Of a stretch of DNA of 64,000 bases, positions 27,621-37,013 are shown one piece after another. Made by a program: the position numbers and the translations under genes. Under the pieces are notes generated by a model that was not told the origin of the DNA, ran no database searches, and was given only the letters and a program-made list of their open reading frames with translations. This DNA is from Metarhizium brunneum (taxonomy: Eukaryota; Ascomycota; Sordariomycetes; Hypocreales; Clavicipitaceae). Each line of letters opens with the position of its first letter. The first letter of the stretch is position 1. The DNA is taken from positions 186,001-250,000 of the forward strand of contig NC_089425.1 of assembly GCF_013426205.1 (NCBI RefSeq). Direction: 5' to 3'.

Positions 27621-28899
27621 AAAAAATATAATATAATAATAAAGGAAATTTTAATTTAATTCTTAAAATATTACTTAATAATAATTTCTTAAAAATATTA
27701 ATAAAAGGTAAATAAAATTAAATTTTTAAGATATATTATTTTTTTTAAAAGGATTTTTATATTTTTTAATAAAATTAAATATATATACTTATAAAAAATA
27801 TTAAGAAATACTAAGAATATTAAGAAATTTATAAAATTTATTAACTTTTATTAAAAATTTATTAAGAATTTTTTTAAGCTTTTTAAGCTATTAATAAATT
27901 ATTAAAATAAAAACTAGATATAAATAAATAAAATATAATATTACTTTAAGTAACTTAAAATTATATTTTATTTAGCTTTAATATTAATATATTTTAACTT
28001 AAAATTAAAATTATAAGTTAAAATTAATATTTTAAATTTTACCTTAAAAGCTATATTTTTATAAAAAGTTTTTATTAATAATAAATAATATTTAATTACT
28101 TTTTATTTAAAAAAACTTTTATTAATTAAAATAAACTATAAAATTTATAATAAAAAATTACTAATAATTATAAATTTATTTAAATAATAATACTAATACT
28201 TAAAAAAAGTAATTTATTATATTAAAGTTCTATTAAACTATTAAAATCTTAGTTATTTTATAATAATTAAAATTCTTAATTATTAATAAGCTTAATAAGT
28301 ATAAAAGCTATTTAGTTATTAGTTTATTATTAATTATTAGCTAAGTAAGTTAAATAAAAAAGCTAATATTCTTTTTAGACTTTTATAATATAAGCCTAAA
28401 AAAAAAGAAAGTAAAAACTAATTAATTATAATAATTTTATAATTAAAATACTTTAGTTTAAAATTACTTTTAGTAATATTATTAACTTTAAATAAGCTTT
28501 ATAACTTAATAATAAAAGTATAGCTACTTACTTTTATAAATAAACTTAAAATAATAATTATATTAAATCTAATATATTAAATAAAATTAAAAAAATAATT
28601 AAAATATATTATAATTAAAAATAGGCTTTTATATTAAAAAAATAAATTATAAGTACCTTTTAATTTTTAAGAGAAAATTTTATAATCTAAATATAATTTT
28701 AAGGTTATAAAATATTTTAATATAAATAAAATTTTAAAGCTTATTATAAGAAATTTTTAATAATTAAAAATAGAATTTTTTATTAAAAATTATATCTAAA
28801 ATTACTTAAAATACTAAGGTAATAAGAACTCTTATTATACCTTATATAAATTATTTTAACTCTTAGAGTTATATTATAAACCTTAATAATTAATTATAA

Positions 28900-29387
28900 T
28901 TAATTAATATTTGGTTAATTTACTCTATAATCAAATAAAATTATATATATAATACTAATATTATATAAGCATAAAATCTAAAATAATATTAGGCTATACT
29001 AGGCTAAGAATAATAAAAAACTAGAAAAGTAAATTATCTTAGCGTAATTAGTACCGCGCTATAACCTGCTAGTTATAGCTACCTTATAATAGCCTTAGCT
29101 ATTATTATATAATTAAACCTTATATATTATTATAACTTTATAGCTATAACTTATACTAAGTTATACTGAAAACCTAAAATACCTATATATATAATATATT
29201 TATAAGGTTTCTCTTATATTTTAAGTTAATTTTATATTTAAGTTATTTGCCTTTTTTACTATTAAAACCTTACTATAATAATATAACTAATTATAAGTTG
29301 TTACCCTTATATATATATATCTTTTATAAGCACTTATTAATATTTATTATAGCTATTTATAAATAATAATAATAAGATAACCTTTAA
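28900..29387. other. AT-rich stretch with residual GC, no recognisable gene
   Basis: A patch near 29038-29066 keeps TTAGCGTAATTAGTACCGCGC and nearby CCTGC, unlike its surroundings. It may be the edge of another element. No terminal repeat partner was found by eye. Confidence 0.4.
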
Positions 29388-29727
29388 GTATAATAAAAAG
29401 CTTAATATAAGTAGATTACCTATTATAACTTTTAAGAGTTAAAGCTAATAAAGCCTAGTAGGTAATATAGTTATTAATAAATTAAAAGCTTTTTATAATA
29501 AAAAAAATACCTATTTTAAAGCTAAAAATCTTAATTTTATAAAAATTAAAAAAATTATAAAAATAATTAAGAATTTAAAAAAAAAGGCCTTTAAAAATAT
29601 TAAACTAAAATATAATACTAAAAAAGCTATAAAACTAGCTATAAAAAAGGCTAATAAGGCTAGTAAAGCTAAGGCTAAAAAGGCTAAAAAGGCCAAAAAA
29701 GCTTATAAGACTAAAGCTGCCAAATAA
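29388..29727 (+). pseudogene. Lysine/alanine-rich C-terminal coding relic of a transposable-element protein
   Basis: From about 29520 the plus strand stays open in one frame to a TAA at 29725-29727. It encodes a very basic tail of lysine, alanine and isoleucine ending KKAYKTKAAK. The upstream part (29388-29470) resembles the minus strand of the short insertion elements at 1556-2310 and 31024-31806, so the three are related. Lysine- and alanine-rich tails occur at the ends of some fungal DDE transposases and some retroelement proteins; the sequence does not say which. The apparent open frame on the opposite strand is its shadow. Confidence 0.4.
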
Positions 29728-30881
29728 ATTTATATTAGCGGTTTTACCTCTTCTAGAGGGGTAATTAATTATAATAAATTTTATTATTAATTTACTTTTA
29801 TTAAATAAATATAATTTAATTTAAATAATAATAAACTTATTTATAAAAATACCTTATTTTATATTATTAAAAGTTAAAAAAAAAAAAAAAAAAAACTTAA
29901 TTTATATTTTTATAAAAAAATATTAAAAGTATTATAATATACTTTTAAATATTATTTTTAATTAAAATTTTTATTTTATATTAAAATTATAAAAAGATTT
30001 TTTAAATTTAATAAATATTAAAAGCTAAATAAATATTATTTTTTATTCTTAAATTAATAATTAAATAAAATATATAAACTAGACTTTAAAAGTATACTTA
30101 TAAGCTTTTATTAATTATAAAATATTAAATTAAAAAAACCTATTATTAATAATAGAATTTATATATAATAACTTAATATTTATAATAATAAATATATTAC
30201 TTTTTTATATTAATTATAAATATTACTTAATAATTATAAATTTATTATTAAAATTATTAAAAAACCTAATAAGCTAGCTATATATATATTAAATAATTTA
30301 AGTATATAAGTAAATAAAAAAAAATCTTAAAAAAAGCTAATAAAAAATAAAAAAATAAGCTAATTAAAAAAAAATAATTACTTTTACTTATAAAAAAAAC
30401 TAACTTATAATATTAAATACTTATAATATTAAAATAAAATATTTAATAAAAAAACTTAATAAAAAAATATTAAATTTTTTTAAGATAATTAAGGTAATTT
30501 CTTTTATTATTATATAATTTACTTTATTATTAGCCTAAAAAATCTATAATTTCTTTTATATTTTCTTAATTAAATTATTATAAAAAAATTATAAAAAACT
30601 TAATATAAGTTAAATTCTTAAAAATATATTACTTATTAAAGTAAAAAAATTCTAAGTAAAAGTAATTAAAAATTCCTAATAAATTAATAATAATATTAAA
30701 TACTTAATAAAATAAGAAAATTAATTAATAAAAAAATATTAAACCTAAAAATCTTATAAGTATTTTATTAAAAAAAAACTAAATTTTTATTAAAAGCTTA
30801 TAAATTAAAATAACTTATTAAATTTTATAATAATTAAATTAAATAATTACTTAAAAGTAAGCTTAATAAAAAAAAAGCTAA
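29728..30881. other. AT-rich retroelement remnant, unassigned
   Basis: It holds long A-runs (29877-29895) and lysine-rich broken plus-strand frames around 30100-30350. It lies between the basic relic and the right LTR, where the 3' untranslated part of the outer element should be. No intact gene is visible. Confidence 0.4.
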
Positions 30882-31928
30882 TATTATATAAAAAAGGCCT
30901 AATAAATTATAAAGCTTAATAAAAAAGCTTTATATTAATATAAAACTTATTAATTATATAATTAAAATATATATTTAAGTAAAAACCTTAAGCCTAGATA
31001 TTCCTTTTATATATATAAGGTAACCCTCTGTAATAAGGGGGAAAACTATAATATAAAGCTACTTTTTATTAACTAGCTTTATAGTATTCTTTTTAATTCT
31101 CCCTTTTATCTCTTTTTTTTTTTTACTTTCTTAGCTATTTTATTAAGTTTATTAACTTTTTTAGTATTTTTAGCTTTTAATAATATATTTTTTTTCTTAT
31201 TAATATCTTTTATAATAATAGCCTTTTTATTACTTTTTTAGGCTTATTAGCTTTAATCCCTAAAGTTATAATAAATAATTTACTTATATTAGGCTTATTA
31301 CCTTTTTTAATACTAGTTATAATTATAATTATTAACTACTAATTAAGTCTAATATTAATAAGTAAAAAGCTATAGTACTTTAAAAAGTAATATAAAGCCA
31401 GAAACTTATAAGTAGCTACTTTATAAAGTAATTTATTTAAATTAGGTATATAAAGGTAAAATAAAGTAATTATAAGGAAAATAATAAGCTTTATAAAAGT
31501 TAAGACTTTATTAATTTATATTATATTAAATTACTTTAAGTTTTTTAGGGTATAACTTATATAGTTATAAGTTACTATTATTATTATATATATCTTTAAC
31601 ACGTAAAATTATAAGCTTTTACTGGCATATAAAATTATAAATCACCTTTTAAGCTAGTAGATTTAATGTATTGCGATACGTATATATAGTGTTTTTTTAA
31701 TTATATATTACTGTTTAATTAGCTAGGTATAGCTATTAATTGTGTTACTAATAGGTCCTGGTAATTAACTAGCCTTTTTTTTATTTTTTTATTATAATAT
31801 AATTTAATATATATAAGGTAATTACCTTTTTTTTTTTTAAAGTAACTTAGAACCTTTAATATCTTATAAGATTATTATTAAATTAAGCCTCTTTTTACTC
31901 CAAGCCTTCATATTGAACCCTTGTCACA
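30882..31928 (+). repeat. Right LTR of the outermost retrotransposon, split by an insertion
   Basis: The left part (30882-31023) and right part (31807-31928) match the left LTR at 56-303. The last ~110 bp are much less mutated than the left copy and end in TTGTCACA followed by the target duplication AAGCC. This is also the border between AT-rich DNA and the gene fragment at 31934. The unequal mutation of the two LTRs suggests that RIP faded toward the unique flank. Confidence 0.8.
31024..31806. mobile_element. Short insertion element, copy B, with a 15-bp target duplication, inside the right LTR
   Basis: This 783-bp unit is homologous end to end with 1556-2310, allowing for small indels. A perfect 15-bp duplication flanks it (31009-31023 and 31807-31821). 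The undisrupted LTR at 56-303 confirms the exact insertion point. It is less mutated than copy A near its right end, where GC-containing words such as GGTCCTGG survive. Confidence 0.7.
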
Positions 31929-31933
31929 AAGCC

Positions 31934-32341
31934 CCTACCGGCGGTTATGTCCGCTACTACCGAGGCATTGATATAACTGGCGTTACCACTGAGCTACACT
32001 TTTACTTCAAGGACGGCTTCAAATCAGCCTGTGACTGTGCCGCGAAATGCTTAGAACTATCAAGCATTTGTGATAATTGGGTTTGGAAACACACCTTCAT
32101 GGAGGGCGATGGCGGCAAGAGGTCGTGCACGCTCTATAGCAGTCCCAACTTGCCGTCTAACGTGACGCTTGCGTATGATGTGGCCAATAGCATTGGCATC
32201 GAGCCGCTGCTGCCTGGGAATAATCCCCAAGCAGGGGCCCCTTCGCCGTTTACATTCCTGGACGTGAATAATACGAAGCGGGATCCATTTGGGGTGTCTG
32301 GATTTACGGCCATCGATCAGGATGGTGGGCTTTATTGTTAA
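31934..32341 (+). pseudogene. 3' fragment of a PAN/Apple-like secreted protein gene, disrupted by the retrotransposon
   Basis: About 135 codons are open from the retrotransposon junction to TAA at 32339-32341, with normal fungal codon use. The peptide has clustered cysteines (ACDCAAKC, SICDNW, RSCTLYS) and ends GGLYC. It has the look of the cysteine-rich PAN/Apple-like domain of fungal secreted proteins, with the typical GGYVRYY start and SCTLYSSPNLP segment. The family is inferred from this pattern only. No start codon of its own exists: the frame runs back into LTR sequence through a TTG. After removal of the element, bases 1-55 would join it, but the rejoined frame meets a TAA at 50-52. 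Either the insertion hit an intron end (...CTCTAAG) or the gene was already broken. Confidence 0.6.
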
Positions 32342-33574
32342 GACTTAAAGCGGATTTGCCAATGGACAAAACTGAATCTAGCTTAATAAACTTCCTTTTT
32401 TAAAAGTCTATGTGTTAGCCTCTGTCTCGAATTGTGCCGCGCCTGGCACACGGTGTCAATCCTTACGGGGGTATAACAGATATTTTTGCTAGCAACAACT
32501 CCGACCTGGCTTATCTACCGGCAGACAATTCAAGCCCTTATACACCTAAACAGGTTGTGTCAGACTGAAACGATAATCCTCAAAGAGAGCTGCAGGAAAT
32601 TACAGCGACATGAGACTCTCTGTAAGTGAACCCGCCTCGGCATTGACTTACAAGCGAGACATGTCAACATTTGACCAACAAGGAACCTATTTTACATTCC
32701 AAATTTCTGAAGACCTAAACAGCCACGGAACTGAGCGAGGAAGCACCAGAAGCTCTCGGGCTCAATAGGTCGATAATGGAATCCTCTAAGAGAGCGCCAG
32801 TATTTCGGGGGAAGCGCACTATATAGGCATCTGATAAAGGCACTGAATCAAATAAGTAGCACGCTTAGATGCTAGAATTAAAAGTCAAGTGGACATGTGA
32901 TATCAGGAACATAATTTAGTATTAACATTAAGACCTTTCACCCTTCAGCCAACTACATATAACACATCCTCAGCCCCTAGGGCCCCTATTACTATCAATT
33001 CATACTTGACGTAATAGGGTATTTCTTGCGCAGTAAACGAGGATGTTCCTGCAACTTATAAGACCAGGGTTGTGAGAGCAGAGATCTATTAAAGCAGCAT
33101 CACGCTAACACACAGTATAGCTTCAATCATGCGCAATGAATAGCAAAACGAGACGCAAAAGATAAAAAACCGAACTTTCCTGTTTAACGAGGTAAATCAA
33201 CTATCGTCAACATTTTACGTTACCACACGTATCTGGACACATTGGCATAGTAAGCTACCATTCTAGAGCCATTTCTCTGAGATAATGCCAAAAAAAAAGA
33301 AGAAAACACAATTAACCGGTCTTGCGTCAAGATTGAACAATTTCCCATCCGCATCCAGTGACATCATCTTCCTCGCTCCATAGTCATTATCCCACACAGC
33401 AGTCCAAGAGATACAGCCCACAAACATGACCTCACCCGCATCCGGGTGATGCGAAATCATTCTCTATACCGCGATACGCCACAGCGGTTATTAGTCCCAA
33501 GTTGAAGCCGGAGAATTCCAACATGTACTAGTGTAGGGTCATCGAGAGAAGATCGCTTTGCATCAGGTCCAGAG
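32342..33574. other. Intergenic stretch, no supported gene
   Basis: It is ordinary-composition DNA. The only open stretch is a 65-codon minus-strand frame at 33263-33460, which ends in a run of phenylalanines read from an A-run, with no neighbouring exon or family resemblance. A decayed gene end is possible. Confidence 0.5.
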
Positions 33575-34777
33575 TCAGCAATGGCTAGACATGGCTCGGT
33601 GCATTTTTCCACACTTACAGGCCTTTCCCCCCCCTTTTCGTACAAAGAACAAGGTTTTCTCGGACTCTCTAGCATTAGATTTAGATCGAGACCTCCTTGT
33701 GCCGTGCGAGTAGTGCCTTTGGTCTTTGCGTGCTGTACTGCCTCCGATACCCGTCTGGTTCTGCTTGTTGTCTCCATTGGCGGGCAAATCTGTGCGAGTG
33801 CTTACCGAAGTTGCAAGAAGGGAGTTGCTTGTTGCCGTAGTAGAATCAAAGACGGAACCATGCGGCGTAGAATCGCTATCGTACTTTGATTGCTCGTCCA
33901 GCGCTTCAACAGGAGTTCTTGGGCAAGATACTGCCTCTGTTTGCGCAGGGAGCTGTTCATGGCCCAAGTTATCTCGCAATTCTCTGCGCCGGCTTATTTG
34001 GTATTCGCAGTCTTGGCGAAGTTCCTCGGAGGCTTTGATAACGGTTTCGTTTAGCTCCTCGATTTCGCGCCTCAAGTCGTGCTCTCGGGCCTGGCTTGCT
34101 TCCAGGTCCTTTTTGAGCTCGATTTCCCTGTGCTCGGCGGTTTCGATTCGTTTTTTTAATCGCGTCAGTTTCTTGTCCATCTCCATCTCCATCTCTGCCA
34201 TGACTTCTTGCGCCTTCTGCGCAACTTCGAGCTTGGCAAATTGTACAGCGTCGAGTTCTCTCTGTAGCCTTTCGATCTCACCCGCACATTTCTTGTGCTG
34301 GGCGGAAATTCGAGCGACGTCTTCTTTGGCAATGGCAAGTTGCGACTCGAGCTCTCGCTCCCGTCGACGATTCGACGTCCTCGACGGTCTGTCTTTGCAA
34401 ATCTCAGTGGCATCGTCGTTCTCCCACGCGGGTGCTGCTTGTGCTTTGCCCTTTCCCGGGGCAGGCCTGGCCGGTATGGCAGGGGCTGCTCTAGAGCTCT
34501 CGGCTTCGGACTGCAGCTTGACCGCATGGAGCTTACCTTCATATACTTCCGTCTCGATATTGGGTGCTCGACGGTTTTTCTGTCGCCCAGACCGACAATG
34601 TTGAGTGGCGTTCTCAAAAGAGTATACGATGTCCCTCACATTCTCTCCTGTAGGAGTGGCGGTCTGAGGACAGGTAGGATCGATGCCCCTCATAATGTCA
34701 AGAGTAAAATGGCATGTGGCTTTGACAAATGGCTGCCGAGTTGGAGTATACCAAGTTGTTGCGCCATGCGTTGACAC
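33575..34777 (-). CDS. Coiled-coil protein of unknown function with a cysteine/histidine tail
   Basis: A single open frame of 400 codons. I do not recognise the family. Residues about 75-135 are proline-, alanine- and charge-rich. Residues about 135-275 form a long Glu/Lys/Arg/Leu-rich segment with heptad character (RERELESQLAIAKEDVARI and onward), a strong coiled-coil candidate. The next ~100 residues are Ser/Thr-rich. The C-terminus is basic (RRSRSKS) and ends CKCGKMHRAMSSHC, whose Cys/His spacing could bind a metal. There is no signal peptide or membrane segment. The start is the first ATG in frame; a small 5' intron cannot be excluded. An open plus-strand frame across the same DNA is its shadow. 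Confidence 0.6.
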   Translation of the reverse strand: MSTHGATTWYTPTRQPFVKATCHFTLDIMRGIDPTCPQTATPTGENVRDIVYSFENATQHCRSGRQKNRRAPNIETEVYEGKLHAVKLQSEAESSRAAPAIPARPAPGKGKAQAAPAWENDDATEICKDRPSRTSNRRRERELESQLAIAKEDVARISAQHKKCAGEIERLQRELDAVQFAKLEVAQKAQEVMAEMEMEMDKKLTRLKKRIETAEHREIELKKDLEASQAREHDLRREIEELNETVIKASEELRQDCEYQISRRRELRDNLGHEQLPAQTEAVSCPRTPVEALDEQSKYDSDSTPHGSVFDSTTATSNSLLATSVSTRTDLPANGDNKQNQTGIGGSTARKDQRHYSHGTRRSRSKSNARESEKTLFFVRKGGGKACKCGKMHRAMSSHC

Positions 34778-35963
34778 GCCGACCTCTTGCTTTCAGACGG
34801 CTACTTATTGTTATATATGACTGTCCAGTTTGTAAAACCTGACTTCCCCGCCTGGATCGGAAAGCCTGGACTCTATGTACGGACATGCAGGACAAGGATC
34901 TCGTGCGGATGAGGGTGTGGTGATGGTGGCCTGGCGATCAATCCGCGTCGGCAGTAATCTTTGGCCGGCAGGATGGTCGTTCAGCTCAGGAGGCTGCCAT
35001 ACTACGGAGTACTCTGTACACTTTTCTTGAGCTTGTACCTTTGGAAAGTTTGCCAATGCTTTTGTGACAATTGCCCACGGTGGACAGAAAATGTCTCACA
35101 AGATTGTTGTCAGGCCGCCATGCATGGACTTTCACACGCGCGAGTGGACAAGACAGCCTCACTGTTGCCTTGCAGGGAACAAGACGGGGAGAGCGACGAA
35201 ACGAGATGTCATGAATTTCAACCACGTCACCCAGGCTGTAGCCGCCTTGGCGGCCAACGTTTTGCATACACTAGCCAGCCCTTTGCAGATGTAGCCGGTC
35301 TTTTGAATGAGCCGACTCGAATCAGGCTTCACGGCGGTTGGGTGCGAGCAGCTTCTGTGGCATCTACTGGCACTTGCTATGTCGCATATCAACCTGACAA
35401 GACCTATCTAGATGCCCGCGGGGGATTTGAATTGGGTGCCGACATGACACGCCTGAGAAATCTAACGCTCACAACCAACCAAGTAACAAATAAACCCCTT
35501 ACATATGTAGGGTAGGCTATGCCTCTACTCCTCTTCCGTCAAGGTTCGCGGTACCGAATACAAGAATTCACACCTTAGAGGTTTGCCTATTCTTATGGTA
35601 CCCGGGGCCCGTTTGCTTGTTGGATCATATCGTGAAAATGGTCGACAGATGTGTGCTCAAGTGGAATGGCGATGGTAGGAGCCTGGGATCGTCGACAAAA
35701 GGGTATTCCCTATAGAGGGCTAGGTGCAAATGCAAGGATGGGAAAATCATGCTCTATTCTGATAATCTCGTAAGGTCTAACTAAGAATAAGGCTGGAGGA
35801 AGAAGAACCATTGTGTGGATGGGTTTTCATGCATGCGAGGCTGCTTGCTTTCCCGTGACCACGTGACCCTCATCACTCCCCTCCCCAGACGGCATCAACA
35901 TGGGGTCTGGATTTCTTCCCTCTGCACCACTTCCACACTCGAAAATCGCAAGCAAGTCATAAT
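34778..35963. other. Divergent intergenic region between the coiled-coil and phosphotransferase genes
   Basis: It should hold the promoters of both flanking genes. It contains a CACGTGACC-type E-box near 35860, CT-rich tracts around 35875-35940, and a near-palindromic TACTACGGAGTACTCTGTAC at about 34999-35018. The plus-strand open frame at 34961-35515 lacks family features. Confidence 0.45.
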
Positions 35964-36086
35964 ATGACAAAAACCGAGGCTCCTGTCCGCCCCGTGGCGC
36001 TCAGTCCCTACGGTCGCCTACAGCAAAGAATGGCCCAAGATCGCACGCGTGCTCTTTTTGGCGACTCACCGCCCCCCAAATGACAG

Positions 36087-36836
36087 GCCGCCCCGTACCC
36101 CGAAGGTGACATCATCTACAACTGCAATAACCGCTTTGTAGTACGACACGGTGACACCATCACAAAATATACCACATTCCCTCATGGTTTCGGCACGCAT
36201 GACCATCCCAACGAGAGTCTAGCGCTACGCTTCATCAAAGAACACACTATAATCCCCGTCCCAGAGGTCATCAGCAGTGACTGGGACCGTATCACCATGG
36301 AATACATCGAGGGTCAGACGCTAAAGGAGGCCTGGCCAACCCTAACCCTCGACCAGCGCTCCGAGATCCTGGCTCAACTGCGTGACTACATTGCGCAGAT
36401 GCGACGACTCGGCGGTATATACCTCGGCCGTGTGGACGGCCAGGGCGTCGTGGTCCCGAGCATCTTCATGCGTTCGGGCGGGCCATTCCGCACAATGTCC
36501 GAATTACACGACTGGCTTGTTCGGCCCCCGATACGGTTGGAGGCCGAGTCCATGTACTGGCACCAGATCACCACCCACCTCGGCGCCGAATATCCCATCG
36601 TGTTTACACATGGTGATATTGCTGCTCGAAACATTCTGGTATCTGGCGGCCGTATTGTTGCGCTTCTCGACTGGGAATTTGCAGGGTGGTATCGAGACTA
36701 CTGGGAATATGTTTTTGCCTTGCGGGGGTTGGATAACATTGACTGGAAGACACTCGGCGAACACATTCCCTCTCTGTTTACCAAACGCTACGATTTGGAA
36801 TACATCCTTGTCCAATTCCTCCTCAGGATTTCCTAA
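36087..36836 (+). CDS. Aminoglycoside phosphotransferase/choline kinase-like (APH) family protein, 5' end uncertain
   Basis: The frame from 36087 to the TAA at 36834-36836 encodes about 249 residues of a kinase-like phosphotransferase. It starts near PYPEGDIIYNCNNRFVV (ATP-binding lobe) and continues through a PVPEV hinge and the MEYIEGQTL segment. It has the catalytic loop THGDIAARNILV (Asp base and metal-binding Asn) and the DWEFAG metal-binding motif, and ends RYDLEYILVQFLLRIS. This is the common fungal APH layout, usually of unknown small-molecule substrate. A TGA at 36081 blocks the frame just upstream. A 3' splice site (ATGACAG) at 36086 and an ATG at 35964 suggest a 10-codon first exon 35964-35993 and a 93-bp intron with a weak GTGGCG donor. 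This is the best available model, not certain. Confidence 0.8.
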   Translation, partial: AAPYPEGDIIYNCNNRFVVRHGDTITKYTTFPHGFGTHDHPNESLALRFIKEHTIIPVPEVISSDWDRITMEYIEGQTLKEAWPTLTLDQRSEILAQLRDYIAQMRRLGGIYLGRVDGQGVVVPSIFMRSGGPFRTMSELHDWLVRPPIRLEAESMYWHQITTHLGAEYPIVFTHGDIAARNILVSGGRIVALLDWEFAGWYRDYWEYVFALRGLDNIDWKTLGEHIPSLFTKRYDLEYILVQFLLRIS

Positions 36837-37013
36837 GAATCATATTCCAAACTGTCCTCTACAATTAGAGCCACGGCCCCCAAAAGCAAAGGCATATGTA
36901 GTGGGAAACTCTGCTTTGGTCGTAATCAGATACAATAGAGTGCTCGGGAATCTGCAGCCTCAACATGATTTACAGCTTTCTCTCCGCATGTAGCTAACAA
37001 GACGCCTAGGTGC
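36837..37013. other. Convergent 3' region between the phosphotransferase and the SMase D-like gene
   Basis: This 177-bp gap lies between two facing stop codons and should hold both polyadenylation regions. No other feature is seen. Confidence 0.5.

Larger units (their letters stand above)
56..31928 (+). mobile_element. Outermost RIP-degraded Ty3/gypsy LTR retrotransposon carrying nested insertions
   Basis: The whole AT-rich block is bounded by one pair of direct repeats. The left LTR is 56-303 (starts TGTTACACGG). The right LTR is 30882-31928 (ends CCCTTGTCACA) and is interrupted by a later 783-bp insertion. A perfect 5-bp duplication, AAGCC, flanks it at 51-55 and 31929-31933, exactly where normal base composition begins. 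Its own coding relics are on the plus strand: a possible CCHC knuckle near 10460-10505 and a gypsy reverse transcriptase near 27190-27620. These are separated by three younger complete elements. Nearly every CpA is gone and remaining C mostly sits in CpT or CpC, as RIP leaves it. No intact reading frame remains, so the element is dead. The family assignment rests on degenerate motifs; the LTRs and target duplication are seen directly. Confidence 0.85.

Noticed and set aside
29511..29696. Minus-strand 61-codon frame rich in Leu, Phe and Ala
   Set aside because: It is the shadow of the lysine/alanine-rich plus-strand tail ending at 29727, and its start is not ATG.
33726..34604. Plus-strand 292-codon frame rich in Ser
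   Set aside because: It is antisense to the coiled-coil gene; the serines mirror its Glu/Lys/Arg heptads.
34961..35515. Plus-strand 184-codon frame with one hydrophobic stretch
   Set aside because: No family resemblance and overlapping open frames in other phases; it lies in a likely promoter region.
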